Assembly: GCA_018296165.2 (NCBI GenBank)
Contig: JACKQL020000015.1
Location: 806,001 to 870,000, forward strand
DNA from: Termitomyces sp. T153
Taxonomy: Eukaryota; Basidiomycota; Agaricomycetes; Agaricales; Lyophyllaceae
DNA length: 64,000 bases
Direction of reading: 5' to 3'
Part shown: piece by piece, positions 33,693 to 45,775 of the stretch
How the letters are laid out: each line of letters begins with the position of its first letter
How positions within the stretch are numbered: position 1 is the first letter of the stretch
Translations under genes and position numbers: made by a program
The notes under the pieces: model-generated
Database searches by the model: none
The model's input: the letters and a program-made list of their open reading frames with translations, nothing else
Told to the model about the DNA's origin: nothing

Positions 33693-34664
33693 ATGCAACT
33701 TTCTGCTGTTCTCTTTGCTCTCGCCACCGCCTCCGGGGTCTATGCTACCGACCAGAAGGTCATAGTCGGCGATTCCAACAAGGCAAGTCTACAGAGCTAC
33801 TTCACACAGATGGTCAACTAATGATTTTGACCTGAAAAGCTTGTCTTTAACCCTCCAAGTCTCACCAATGTTCAAGTTGGGGACAACATCATCTTTGAGT
33901 TGTATGTCAAAATTTCACTTTCGTCTGTCCGTGCGAATTTTCACTGTAACTTGACAGCCAGTCCAAGAACCACGTCTGTAACGTTGTGCTCCTCTTAGTA
34001 CTTTGATTGAGATGTGTTGTAGTCTGTCACACAGTCAAGTTTTACCACCCCGTGCTCTCCCTTGGCAAATGGTATCAATTCCGGATTCCAGCTCGCCCCC
34101 TCGAGCGCTCCGTTCCCTACATGGAACATCACGATCCAGAACACTTCGGCCCCCTTTTGGTTCTACTGTGCCCAGACTATTCCCGTAGTGTAAGACTAAC
34201 CATCTCATGATCATAGTTCAATCATTTACCTCACTCTGTTAGCCACTGTCAAATGGGAATGGTCTTTGCCATTAACCCAACTGCGGAAAAGAGCTTCCAG
34301 GCTTTCCAGGTATTTCACTATCTGAAGTCTTACTTTCTTCTATCCACTCACTCTGTACTCGCAGGCTACCGCTACTGCTTCTGCAACCAGCTCCAACAGT
34401 ACTAGTGATCCCTCGAGCTCGTCTAGTTCCAGTGCATCTTCTGGTGGTGCTCCTGCTTCCAATCCATCTCCTGCTACTTCCAACCCATCTCCTGCTGCTC
34501 CCAACCCACCTTCTGCTCCCAGTAGTGGGGCACCTATTTCTCAATCGGCAAATGGGACCAGCGCAGGTGCGGCTCCTACTACTACAAATGGTGTGGCACA
34601 CATGGGTACCAGCATCTCGGGCATTTTGGCGCTTGCAGGTCTTGTCGCTGGCTTGATGCTGTAA
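33693..34664 (+). CDS. GPI-anchored extracellular cupredoxin (plantacyanin-like, Ser-rich)
   Basis: A signal peptide (MQLSAVLFALATASGVYA) opens the protein. Five or more short exons give LVFNPPSLTNVQVGDNIIFEF, KNHSVTQSSFTTPC, FWFYCAQT and HCQMGMVFAIN. The copper ligands of a type 1 site are present: His in KNH, Cys in FYC, His in HCQ and Met in QMGM. A Ser/Thr/Pro/Ala-rich stalk follows, and a C-terminal hydrophobic tail (GILALAGLVAGLML) with a preceding Asn/Gly/Ser region indicates a GPI anchor. These proteins are common on fungal cell surfaces; the electron partner is unknown. Confidence 0.83.
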
Positions 34665-35084
34665 ATGAGGATTGGAAAGTACGGGCTGTAGATAGTGTGT
34701 TGTGATCTTGTCTTCAAAGTTACATTCGAACGGATAGACTTCTCTCTATATATTTTTCGTGGTCTCATTCATGATGCATGATGATGTACATGTAATAATT
34801 GAGCCAAGTTGCCTTTATCGTCGAATTCATTGGTGTTTCAGGCTGTTTCAAGAGCACCAGAAATAGAGTGGCAAACAAGCATGGGTACAGACCTCTCAGA
34901 ATCTAGTTTTACGACTTTTTATTGGACCTCTGATCCATGCAAGGTCATGAAAGCAGAAGAGAATAGATAGTTGACTTCAAAGTTGAAACGTTGACAGTTG
35001 ACTTGCAAGATAACTCCGCCCACTCACCTAACCTCTTCTACTATTACCATCATCCTTATACCTCTTTCTTCGCCGACGCTAGTC

Positions 35085-38021
35085 ATGGACTCTATCAGAG
35101 TGTCTAAGGTCAAAGATAACTGCCAAACCTTTGCTTTCTGCTGAAGGATCTGATATACTTACACAGGTCGAATTTGTCGCATGCACTAAATCTGGTACAA
35201 CGAAACTGGGCACAATTCACCTGACCGCTCATCATCTCATCTTCCGATACGATGAAGAAGCCGAGAAGGAGATGTGGGCGCGTAGCTTTGGCTAGTTCGC
35301 TCGCCTGCGGCTGATTTTCATTAGGTCCCATATCCTATCATATCACTCGTCTCCTGCCTACCGCAAACACTCCGGGGTCAATATCCTGTCACTTTTTACA
35401 CACGAACATTCGAGCACTTCTCTCTGTCGTTCTCTAAGGACAAAGATGCCATAGATGTCTTTGAAAGCGTAAAGGAACTCACAGTCGCTTGTATGTCCCA
35501 TCTACCCAAGATATTACATCTGAGCCTGACAGTCTCAAAAGCGTCTGTTTCACAACTTTACGCATTCTTCTATCACCCCAACCCATCACTGCCTACGTCT
35601 ACAGGCTGGTCAATCTATTCTCCGCGTGACGAGTTCATACGTATGGGTGTTGGATCGCGCAGTAAGGCATGGCGCTTTACTGATGTCAATAAGGACTACT
35701 CCGTGAGTATTGCAACTGAATATTCAAGGCCATCTACTTATTGTTCATAGCGACTAGTTCTGCCCTACCTATCCTGCACGACTTGTCGTCCCTACAAAAA
35801 TTAGCGACACCACACTGCAATACGCTTCCAAGTACCGCAGCAAATGTCGGATCCCGACCTTGACCTACCTTCATTGGGGGAATTATGTGTGTCATGACTT
35901 TCGTACTTCCTGGGCCATTATTTTTAACTAGATCAGGGAAGTATAACGAGATCCAGCCAACCTATGGTTGGCATTACACAGAATAGATCGATACAAGACG
36001 AGAAACTCATCGAGACCATCTTCCAGACACACGTTTCGCCTGAATCGCGTGCCTCGAACACTCCTGTCTACGGAGCGACGACTACCAACCTGATTATCGA
36101 TGCGCGGCCCACTGTTAATGCAGTGGCGAATTCTGCCAAGGGAGCTGGTACGGAAAATATGGATCATTACAAGGACGGCAAGAAAGTTTACCTCGGCATC
36201 GACCACATCCACACCATGCGCGAATCGTTAGGCAAGGTTGTTGAAGCCCTTCGAGACGCCGACACTCTCCTTGCGAGCATAAGGACCGATATACCAGATC
36301 AAGCTTCGACCCTCTCCGTGTTGGACCGGCAGGCGTTGCGTCGCTCTGGCTGGCTACGTCATATATCCGCCATACTGGAGGGCGTGGTCATCTGCACCAA
36401 GAATGTGCATATCAACTCGTCACACGTTCTGATACATTGTTCCGATGGTTGGGATCGTACGTCCCAACTATCTGCCCTCTCTCAGTTATGCCTAGACCCC
36501 TTCTATCGGACAATACGTGGATTCGAGATTCTCATCGAGAAGGACTGGTTGTCGTTTGGTCACAAGTTTCTTGACCGTTGTGGTCACCTTTCCTCGGACA
36601 AATTCTTCCAATCTCCAGGGGACTCAGTCAATGCGGGAGGTGCAGAAGCCTTTTTGGCATCTGTACAAAATCGATTTGCATCACAGAACCATTTAAAGGA
36701 GACAAGTCCCATCTTCCACCAGTTCTTGGAATCTGTCCGCCAAATACAACGTCAATTTCCCGACCGTTTTGAATTTAACGAACGCTTCCTGCACCAATTA
36801 TATTATCATTTATACTCCTGCCAATTTGGCACGTTCTTGTACAACTGCGAGAGAGAGCGTCGCGTTGGTGATGGAGACACCCCTCCTCCGTCTGAGCGCA
36901 CCGTTAGCGTTTGGGACTTCCTAAATTCGCCGCCAGAGATGGCTCTTAATGTGAACTCCATATACAACCCTTCATTAGACGATCCAATAAGTCGCGCGCC
37001 AGACGCAGACATGGGTGTTCTGTTCCCAAATCCCAAAGATGTTCGCTTCTGGAATGAACTGTATGGTCGAACAGACGAAGAAATGAATGGTAGGCCATAT
37101 GTAGCACAGCCGCGTGAGGCGTTTGGTATTTCTAAGACTTCGGATGAGGATTTGGCTGATGCAGACAGGGCTGTGACGACTGTGCCCATCTCACCATCGC
37201 CCGACTCTAGACCATTGAACCAGTCGATGCGTTCACTTAGTATCGATTCTAGAGGAGTCACGCCCAACCCCGATGTTCCCCCAGGACGATTGTCTCCTTC
37301 TCCTGATGTTATTTTTTCAAGCGCAACCCGAACAGAGAACGATTTCGGCTCGTTTACCGCTCCTTCTGGGACAAGTCGGATACCATCACCGACTCCTCAA
37401 CCTGCCGGTAATTGGGCCGCACGCGCGAAACTTCCTGATTTTCAACCGAGCACCAGCGTCAAATCGTTCTGGGGAAAACTTTCCTCAAACGCTTCAGCTG
37501 CGTTCTCGGTAGTACAGGATACGTATACTAACGTTGCGAAGGACTTCATGGGCGTAAACGAAGGCGAACCGTCATCTGTCAGGACGGCAGAACTTCGAGA
37601 TCGCGATACTTTGACTATATGGGGCGAGAATTCATCTTCATCTGTATCAGCTCCCCCCACGCCTGGCGGCTTGGCATCTTTGACTCTACCTGTGGCGGCG
37701 AATCCATGGGCAGGACCGCGGGCGCAAACACCACCTTCCAGACTGGAAGATAACCCTTGGAGCTCGCTACGCTCACCACCGAGGCAACAACATTCCGAGC
37801 CAGAGCCTTATCAGACAACTACTTTACTTCCTCAAGATCCCACGGTTGCGTACCCCATGCCAAGGACCGCACTGTCAGTATCAACTTCGACTCCACAAGG
37901 AATGACGAAAATTACGACGTCTAGAAAGAGTAGTGTGGATGTGACACCAGCACCAACGGATGGTCCACCAAGCGCAATAGCTTCGAGCTCAATAGATCCT
38001 TTAGGTGTGGGTTTGTTATAG
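35085..38021 (+). CDS. Myotubularin-type phosphoinositide 3-phosphatase
   Basis: The N-terminal exons encode a PH-GRAM domain (VEFVACTKSGTTKLGTIHLT, HHLIFRYDEEAE, VPYPIISLVSCLP). The catalytic domain includes STGWSIYSPRDEFIRMGV and the signature HCSDGWDRTSQL, the CX5R motif with the DG and WD residues of active myotubularins, which remove the 3-phosphate from PI3P and PI(3,5)P2. The large last exon (35935-38021) carries the catalytic core, the helical end and a long low-complexity tail. One intron (35278-35334) appears to use a GC donor (GCGCGT), because no GT donor keeps the frame. The yeast counterpart is Ymr1. Confidence 0.88.
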
Positions 38022-38590
38022 GTGTACGAATCGTGTAAACACCGAACATGAGTTGATTATGATGGTACTTCGTCATGATATGCATGGCGACATCCAAGAC
38101 GTCCTTTTCCGCGCTGACTTGGCGCTTTCGTTTATTCAGGTTCATTCTCTCCGATCGGCCGATGGTCCATTTGGCCAGTCGGACGACTTTTACAATTTTA
38201 TGAATTTGTCAATTGACAGTGGCATTACTTACATACGGAGACCAATTCATTACTCCATGTCGTAAGCCTACTCCGGGTTCTCGTGCCAGCTCATCGAACT
38301 GAGGTCGCGCCACGTCCAGCCACAAAAGTGAAAATCCTTTCTTAGTATCCGCAACACTTGTTCATCCGCATTCTTCTACGAAAAACCTCCCCGAATGCTA
38401 TTCTAGACCAAATTCCCTCGGTATTTCTACGGTGGCTCTGCAAAAAGAGAGCGAAATTCATTTTTAGATCACAGCGGATGGCGTGATATGGCAATTGGCT
38501 TACATCAGCAGTACAAAATAAAATCGAACTCGCACAGCTGCAAAAGTTACATCTTCTCCTCCTTTCCTTCCATTACCCTCTCCAGATCAG
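38022..38590. other. Intergenic region before S-adenosylmethionine synthetase
   Basis: About 570 bp holding the 3' end of the phosphatase gene and the promoter of the next gene. Only short frames without signatures. Confidence 0.5.
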
Positions 38591-39984
38591 ATGGCCCCCA
38601 ACGGAAACACTGTCCGCCCGGTTCTTGCCCCTGGTCATTTCCTCTTCACCTCTGAGTCCGTTGGTGAAGGTCATCCCGGTATGTCTTCTCTTTTTATTGA
38701 GTCAGCTTGACAATGTTCATCGCTCGCGACAGATAAGATCTGCGACCAGGTTTCCGACGCCATAGTGAGCACGACTCAGAATCTGTACTGTTTCTTGAGT
38801 CTCACTGATAATTTTCCTAGCTTGATGCCTGCCTTGCCGAGGACCCTCACTCCAAGGTTGCCTGTGAAACCGCCTCCAAGACTGGCATGATCATGGTCTT
38901 TGGCGAAATCACCACTAAGGCCAAGGTTGATTACCAAATGGTCATCCGTGACACTGTCAAGAAGATCGGTTACGACGATTCCTCTAAAGGTTTCGATTAC
39001 AAGACCTGCAACATCCTTGTTGCCATTGAGCAGCAGTCTCCCGATATTGCCCAAGGTCTCGACCATGGATCCCTGGAGGACCACGGTGCTGGTGATCAGG
39101 GTATTATGTTTGGCTATGCCACCGACGAGACTGAGGAATACATGCCCCTCACCATCATGCTCGCCCACAAGCTCAATGCTGCCATGGCTGCGGCCCGCCG
39201 TGATGGCTCCCTCTCTTGGCTCCGCCCTGACTCGAAGACTCAGGTTACTGTCGAATACAAGAAGGATGGTGGCGCGACTATCCCTCTCCGTGTCGACACC
39301 GTCGTTATCTCCACTCAGCACGCTGAGGAGATATCTACTGCTGACCTCCGTACTGAGATCCTTGAGAAGATCATCAAAAAGGTTATCCCCGCCAAACTTT
39401 TGGATGAGCATACCATTTATCACGTAATTATCATTTTCCGCTCCAAGTTTCATTCAGCTGATTTTCTTCCTCAGATTCAACCTTCTGGACGCTTCGTAAT
39501 TGGTGGTCCTCAGGGAGATGCCGGTTTGACTGGCCGCAAGATCATCGTTGACACTTATGGTGGTTGGGGTGCGCATGGTGGAGGTGCCTTCTCTGGCAAG
39601 GACTTCTCCAAGGTCGATCGCTCCGCTGCCTATACTGCTCGTTGGATTGCGAAGTCCCTCGTCGCTGCTGGTTTGGCTCGCCGCATCCTTGTTCAGCTCT
39701 CCTATGCTATTGGAGTTGCTGAGCCTTTGTCGATCTACGTTGATACCTATGGCACTGGGAAGAAATCTGATGCTGAGTTAGTCGAGATTATCCGCAATAA
39801 CTGGGATCTCCGTCCTGGTGTGATCGTCCGTGAACTCGACCTCCAAAAGCCCCAATACCTCAAGACCGCTTCTTACGGTCACTTTGGTAGGTCGTTGATG
39901 CGGAATTTTTTTCCCTATCGCTCATAATGTACTTTAGGAAACCCTGCCTACACCTGGGAAAAGCCTAAGCAGCTTAAGCTCTAG
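38591..39984 (+). CDS. SAM2: S-adenosylmethionine synthetase
   Basis: Exons starting [29 protein letters not shown] (first part) join to [20 protein letters not shown], then a long exon with [31 protein letters not shown], and after a short intron (39424-39474) [20 protein letters not shown] and [19 protein letters not shown], the ATP and phosphate-binding motifs. The last exon ends [14 protein letters not shown]. The enzyme makes S-adenosylmethionine from methionine and ATP for methylation and ergosterol synthesis. About 395 residues in total, full length. Codons are strongly C/T-ending, as expected for a highly expressed gene. Confidence 0.93.
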
Positions 39985-40076
39985 GCACTTCCCTTGCGTT
40001 CATTTGTTCTGGTCTCGCTATCGCCTTATACACATCACGTCCTGCATTGGAAGTTCATCCTTCCTTTCATTTATCA

Positions 40077-40415
40077 TCACTCCACTTGTTTGAATAGATA
40101 CCACACATCCCTCGTCATGACCGTCCGCGACCGACTAACCATTACGACCCTGCCCTCCGGATTAGTTACGTAAAGATTATAATAGTGTACAAAGAATAGA
40201 CCGCGTTCAACCGCGTATTCTTCATAAACATTATGCTTAAGGCCTGAGAGTTCCGGAAGGAATATTTTATCGTTGACGTCGGCCCATGTTGTCATCGTAT
40301 GGCACGTGCGAACGTAATCTTGAGGCAAATCGATTTTAGTAAAAGGCCGATCGGTCGTGATAAAATTTCTAATGTTGTACTTCGCTGCACCTATTGAGCC
40401 CGTTTCACTCGTCAA
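40077..40415 (-). CDS. Hypothetical protein between SAM synthetase and ADE4
   Basis: An uninterrupted 112-codon frame, convergent with the preceding gene (stops 92 bp apart) and divergent from ADE4 (starts 85 bp apart). The composition looks protein-like (KYNIRNFITTDRPFTKIDLP, VERGLFFVHYYNLYVTNPEG, RDVWYLFKQVE) with no low complexity. I do not recognise a family and see no signal peptide or membrane helix. It may be a small real gene or chance; the close fit between two firm neighbours favours real. Confidence 0.4.
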   Translation of the reverse strand: MTSETGSIGAAKYNIRNFITTDRPFTKIDLPQDYVRTCHTMTTWADVNDKIFLPELSGLKHNVYEEYAVERGLFFVHYYNLYVTNPEGRVVMVSRSRTVMTRDVWYLFKQVE

Positions 40416-40499
40416 ATCAAGACTGCTAGTCTTTCACATTCTACCAGAGTATTTATCGCATTTCATCTTCATTAATATCTTCTGATTTCCTGTCACTTA

Positions 40500-42430
40500 G
40501 TGTGTGGTATTTTAGGTCTTCTTCTACACGATCCGACTGCAGACGCTGCTCCTGAGATCTGTGAAGGCCTCTCTCTTCTCCAGCACAGAGGCCAGGATGC
40601 ATGTGGGATCGTCACTTGTGGACCAAAGGGCCGCTTCTACCAGTGCAAGGCGAATGGCATGGTTCGCGATATCTTCGACTCCAACTCAATTTCTAGACTG
40701 ATCGGCGGAATGGGTGTCGGCCATGGTACGTGAGCCAACATAATTTTATGATTCTGTGCTTGACATCTGCACCTTTTCTCAGTTCGTTATCCTACTGCAG
40801 GCAGCTTCAACAATGCGGAAGCACAGCCATTCTATGTCAATTCGCCCTATGGTATTGTCTTTGCCCATGTAGGTCATTTGATTCTGTAACAAACAACACG
40901 TTTCTTATGCTCTTGCCGCAGAACGGGAACCTTATCAATACTGACGAGTTGATGAGATTTATGGATGCGAATGCCCATCGGCACATCAACACGGCGTCTG
41001 ATTCGGAACTCCTCTTGAACATCTTTGCGGACAACTTGCAGCAGACCGGCAAGTTCCGTATCAACGAAGATGATATCTTCACTGCGATTGGGGGCATGAT
41101 GGGACAATGCAAAGGCGCCTATGCTTGTGTAGCAATGCTCGCAGGTTTCGGAATAATCGCATTCAGAGACCCTAACGGTGTTCGCCCCATTGGCATGGGT
41201 GTCCGGAAGACTTCAACTGGCAATGATTACTTGTTTGCAAGTGAAAGTGTCGTTGCTGATGCATCAGGGTTCAGTGAATGGGAAGACGTTAAACCAGGTA
41301 TCAAATACAACATGTCTCGAAACGCCCCAATCTCACGTTTTGTTGCAGGAGAGGCTGTAATTATCACTCGCAGCAGCTTATCACGACGTCAGGTTGGCAA
41401 GGCAGCCACCTTCGCGCCAGATATCTTCGAATATGTCTATTTTGCACGCCCGGATTCTGTCCTCGATGGCATTAGCGTTTACCGCAGTCGCATGGCTATG
41501 GGTGATGCTCTCGCCGAAAAGGTCAAAACTGTACTTGCGGAAAATAGCATCGAAGTTGACGTCGTCATTCCCGTAAGTTCCATGATTTGTTACGCATAAG
41601 AAACGACTGACTTTAGCGGCTAGGTTCCAGATACCTCTCGGGTGGCTGCGCTGAACCTCGCACAAAAACTCAAACTTCCGTATCGTGAAGGTTTCATTAA
41701 GAATCGTTATGTCGGACGGACATTCATCATGCCCGGCCAGCAAATGAGGTATGCCAGCATTTTGAGTTATTCTACCTAACACTAAGTATAATAACAGGAA
41801 AAAGAACGTACGGAGAAAGCTGAATGCGATGGCTCTTGAATTCGTGAATAAAGTGGTTCTTCTTGTCGACGGTAGGCCAACATCTTTTTGAGTCTCGTGG
41901 TCCAAATCTTACGTCTTACAGACTCTATCGTTCGCGGTACAACATCAAAAGAAATCATTCAAATGGCGAAGGACGTCGGCGCGAAAAAGGTCATCGTTGC
42001 TAGCTGTGCACCGCCTATTCGATACCCCAACGTGTACGGTATAGACATGCCCTCACGCTCCGAGCTGGTCGCACATCAGCGTACCACTGAAGAAATCGCT
42101 ACTGCCATTGGCGCTGACCTCGTCATTTTCCAGTCATTATCTGACCTTGAAGAATCCGTGCGCTCCCTCAACCCAAGCATAACGACGTTCGACTGTTCCG
42201 TCTTTACAGGCGAGTACGTCACAGGCGGCGTGACGGAGGAGTACCTACAACACCTTGAGGGTTTGCGCGCGGACAATATGCGAACTAAGGCGGCTTTGAA
42301 CGGTGCGGTGGGGTCAGATGCTTCCACTGCAGCGAGGGAGGAAAAACCAGTAGTAGTATCGGCAGGAAACCCGGTCAATGGATCGGACGATACGGTTGGT
42401 CTACATAACACATGGAAAGCTAGTCATTAG
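40500..42430 (+). CDS. ADE4: Amidophosphoribosyltransferase (purine biosynthesis, first step)
   Basis: The frame starts [11 protein letters not shown], so Cys-2 is the glutaminase nucleophile after Met removal. [17 protein letters not shown] and later VRYPTAGS and HNGNLIN complete the N-terminal glutamine amidotransferase domain. The phosphoribosyltransferase domain carries [18 protein letters not shown], the PRPP-binding loop. It transfers the glutamine amide to PRPP, committing to de novo purine synthesis. Introns lie near 40727, 40868, 41575, 41749 and 41870. Around 540 residues. The last 50 residues are a low-complexity Ala/Ser tail. Confidence 0.92.
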
Positions 42431-42635
42431 ATGACATATGTATATCTATCTATGTTTGTACTCTACTGCAGTAACATGTAATCCGCCCTGCTGGGGTTCT
42501 GCTCTCAAGTGCAAGTGCTAGGTAGCAATACCCACGGCTTCGCGACACGTTATTTGTTCCTGCTTGATTTCTCTCGGTCCGTTATTATTGCCACTTCGAA
42601 TATACTTAATTGTTACTGCACTTCTCTTGTTTTCC

Positions 42636-45068
42636 ATGGCTATCTGGCGCCTCAAACGCATTGTAGTGATCCATACATGTATATTTTTCGTTAATGTCTT
42701 CACGGCGTTTGTTTCTGCCACTGCTGTTTCGGCTTGGAATGGCCATACAACTCCTGGGTCGACAACGCCAACCGCTTTTACCCCTTTTTACGTCCCGCCT
42801 GGTGCCAAAGCATATGATTCTTCCTCTCCTCTCATACATTATACTGGAAAATGGGAAACTGTATACTCCTCAGGATATTATCACAAGTCGACTCAATCAA
42901 CGAGTCAAAAAGGCGCCACAATCTCGTTCACGTTCAAAGGAACAGGAATTGAATGGTTTGGAACTTGCGACAGAAAGCACGGAATTGCCTATGTCTCTAT
43001 CGACGGCCATAAACCCCGTGCCGTGGACGCCTTTCATGATGATGTCATTCCCCTCAAGCAGCAACGCATCTTCTGGGACTTCGACCTTGCCTACGGGACC
43101 CACACAATCAAGATCACGAATACAGCGCGCAGAAAGGGATCTTCAAAAACTTTTTGTGACATTGATGCCTTTGTCGTTACTCGTGGAGTTAAAACCAAAT
43201 ATCAAGATCAGTCTTCTCAGCAGGATTCTTCGTTCCTTGCGTCGCAGGAGTTGGAATCAACTGTATCTTCACACTGGAAGTTGACTCAAAAAGGAACTAC
43301 TGGTGTACATGCCATGCAGCTTGCAATCATTTCCTCGAGCCACGCCCTCATTGTGGACAAGGTTGAACATAATCCCTTGACAATATCAGGACATCCTGCT
43401 TGGGGCGCTCTGTACAACCTTCGTACCCATGCTATAAAACCCCTCAATATGCAGTCAAATTCTTTCTGTGCAGGAGGTACTTTCCTGAGCAACGGCACGC
43501 TCATCAACGTCGGAGGAAATCCAATTGTCGAAGGACGCACCTCTTCCGCGGACTTCGGGGACCTCGACGGACTTCAAGCCATTCGGATTTTGCAACCTTG
43601 TGACTCTGATTCTGTTGATGATTGTGATATGTATGAGAATCATTCTAGGATCCGGCTGGCTAGTCCACGATGGTATAATACAGTGGTCCGACTTCGCGAC
43701 GGCAGCGCCATGATCATCGGCGGGTCAAAACGAGGGGGTTGGATGAACAATGTGACCACCAACAACCCTACCATCGAATATTATCCTCCGAAGAATATCC
43801 GCGGTTCCAATGGTCTTCCTATCCACCTGGATTTTCTGGTTAGAACCTTGAATTCGAACCTCTTTCCAATTGCCTTCTCTCTTCCTGACGGCAAGGTCTT
43901 CATAGCTGCTAATCGCGATGCAATGATATATGACTGGGAAAGAAACGAGGAACGAAGATTGCCGCAGCTCCCGAATGGTATTCGAGTCACGTATCCTATG
44001 ACCGGGACAGCCTTGCTTCTACCTCTTTCACCAGCAAACAAATATCAGCCTGAAGTCCTTATCTGTGGTGGCTCAAATATACCGGACGACAAAGCGAGTT
44101 ATGCCATATCTTCTCAAGACCCTGCATCTTCTCAGTGTTCGCGACTGGTTCTGACCGATAAAGGCATCGACGATGGATGGCAAGTTGAGTCAATGCCAGA
44201 AGCGCGTATCATGCCTGATGCGGTGCTCCTTCCTACTGGTAATGTTATAATTGTCAATGGGGCTGGTACCGGAATATCAGGTTATGGAAATGTCCTTCAT
44301 CAAGTTGGAACATCTAATGCCGACCACCCTGTCCTTACTCCTGTCTTGTACGACCCACTGGCAATACATGGTTCTCGCTTTTCTTCTGCAGGTTTGCCTT
44401 CGAGTTCAATACCGCGACTTTACCATAGCGTAGCGACATTGACACCAGCTGGCGATGTGATGATAGCTGGGAGTAATCCAAATTTGGATAGGAGCGAAGT
44501 CAAATATGGAACTGAGTATAGAGTGGAGTGGTTGTCCCCGCCCTATATGCAAATGAAGCGGCCGGAAATTGTCGAAAAAGTGACACACATCGGATTTGGC
44601 AAAGAGGTCAAATTTCAAGTTACGGTGCCTCCGGGTGTCCATGGCGAGGACAAAGGTGATGGTTCTCCTTCGGTCGATCCCGATGCTGATACGACTATTC
44701 AATATGAAGTTGCGCTCATGGACCTCGGTTACGTGACACATGCAAACCACGCTAACACGCGTCTCGTCTATTTGGACTGCTCGAGAGTTGACAATGTTCT
44801 CAAGATTGTCGGCCCTCCTGATGGAGGTGTATACCCGCCTGGTCCAGGATGGATTTACTATGTTGTCGACGGAGTTCCCGGTGTAGGAGTTAAGGTGATG
44901 ATTGGGGATGGCGAGAGTCCGCCCGTGGACAAGGATGCCTGGGAAAAGTATGTAAAGACAGTTTGCCACTCGTTGAACATTTACATTTATCTCGCTCTCG
45001 CCAGTCTCCTTCAGAAGTCTCTTGTGGATCAATACGAGCACTCGAAAGGAGTGGACGTTTCGGAATAG
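42636..45068 (+). CDS. Copper radical oxidase (glyoxal oxidase family) with extra N-terminal domain
   Basis: About 800 residues, nearly all in one exon. A signal sequence (IVVIHTCIFFVNVFTAFVSA) leads to an N-terminal domain with IEWFGTCDRKHGIAYVSIDG, a lectin-like fold often seen in secreted mushroom proteins. The catalytic beta-propeller (glyoxal oxidase plus DUF1929) has the Cys of SFCAGG (about 278), a Tyr in EYYPP (about 382), YH in RLYHSVA (about 595) and a His in HANHANTR (about 703), the ligands of the Tyr-Cys radical copper site. Such enzymes make H2O2 for lignin-degrading peroxidases. A possible 57-bp intron at 44948-45004 would remove 19 codons without changing the frame. Confidence 0.87.
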   Translation: MAIWRLKRIVVIHTCIFFVNVFTAFVSATAVSAWNGHTTPGSTTPTAFTPFYVPPGAKAYDSSSPLIHYTGKWETVYSSGYYHKSTQSTSQKGATISFTFKGTGIEWFGTCDRKHGIAYVSIDGHKPRAVDAFHDDVIPLKQQRIFWDFDLAYGTHTIKITNTARRKGSSKTFCDIDAFVVTRGVKTKYQDQSSQQDSSFLASQELESTVSSHWKLTQKGTTGVHAMQLAIISSSHALIVDKVEHNPLTISGHPAWGALYNLRTHAIKPLNMQSNSFCAGGTFLSNGTLINVGGNPIVEGRTSSADFGDLDGLQAIRILQPCDSDSVDDCDMYENHSRIRLASPRWYNTVVRLRDGSAMIIGGSKRGGWMNNVTTNNPTIEYYPPKNIRGSNGLPIHLDFLVRTLNSNLFPIAFSLPDGKVFIAANRDAMIYDWERNEERRLPQLPNGIRVTYPMTGTALLLPLSPANKYQPEVLICGGSNIPDDKASYAISSQDPASSQCSRLVLTDKGIDDGWQVESMPEARIMPDAVLLPTGNVIIVNGAGTGISGYGNVLHQVGTSNADHPVLTPVLYDPLAIHGSRFSSAGLPSSSIPRLYHSVATLTPAGDVMIAGSNPNLDRSEVKYGTEYRVEWLSPPYMQMKRPEIVEKVTHIGFGKEVKFQVTVPPGVHGEDKGDGSPSVDPDADTTIQYEVALMDLGYVTHANHANTRLVYLDCSRVDNVLKIVGPPDGGVYPPGPGWIYYVVDGVPGVGVKVMIGDGESPPVDKDAWEKYVKTVCHSLNIYIYLALASLLQKSLVDQYEHSKGVDVSE

Positions 45069-45379
45069 GTCAGGTAACTATCCTGCGATTTATTCATGGG
45101 TCGCTGGCTCGTTCTTCCCTAGCTATCTATCATGTGTTATCGGGCAACATTTCTAGTAGGCAACTTGAGATAACCTGTGTGACGCTCCAGAGAAACTACA
45201 TTGACTTCTGGTGGCAATTATGGTAGTAGGAAAACTACATATGTATCTATCTCATCCTTCAGCTTCCATAGGATCTGCGAACGGAATGAGGTTTATGCAT
45301 CACAATTCTTCATACGTTCAATATCCAAAACCCTGAAGAGATTGAGTGACCGTAATATTAATGAGAACTTCAGAAAGAA

Positions 45380-45775
45380 TCAGATACCCAGTATTGAGAA
45401 GATGTAGAACATCGATGGGTCTGATAGAAAGCATTCATGACTTGTTTTCTTAAATCTAGGTAGTTTTCGAGCTCGCTGGACGTTTTTGATGAAGCTCTGG
45501 TACAGCATTTGTACTTTCTCTTCAGTTTCTTCTACGTCCACGTTGAGTTCGTTTGCAATGTCCTCCAGTTGCTTCAGCAGCACTGGGACGGACATGAACC
45601 CTGGTCAAGCGTTTCAGAGGCAACAGGCTCGCTTAATTCCAAACTACATACCCTCCTGAACATAAGAGTTGCTTTCACAACTAGAATCTGTCCTGAATGC
45701 AGGAAAATTATGGTCATTAGAAGAGATTTTGTTAGCTAATGTCGGAGTCCAACGCTGAGGAGCTGGGGGAGTCAT
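45380..45775 (-). CDS. Small coiled-coil protein of unknown function
   Basis: Two exons (45775-45652 and 45600-45380) with a 51-bp GTATGT...GACCAG intron give about 114 residues. The N-terminus is Pro/Thr-rich (MTPPAPQRWTPTLANKISSN), the middle helical (VPVLLKQLEDIANELNVDVE, EKVQMLYQSFIKNVQ), and the end hydrophobic (FYIFSILGI). I do not recognise the family. The clean splice supports a real gene. More exons upstream are possible. Confidence 0.45.

Noticed and set aside
33151..33698. Two overlapping minus-strand frames of about 160 codons
   Set aside because: They use different frames of the same region and neither shows a recognisable fold; treated as promoter DNA.
38776..39453. 225-codon minus-strand frame opposite S-adenosylmethionine synthetase
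   Set aside because: It is the mirror of a highly biased coding exon; the plus-strand protein is certain.
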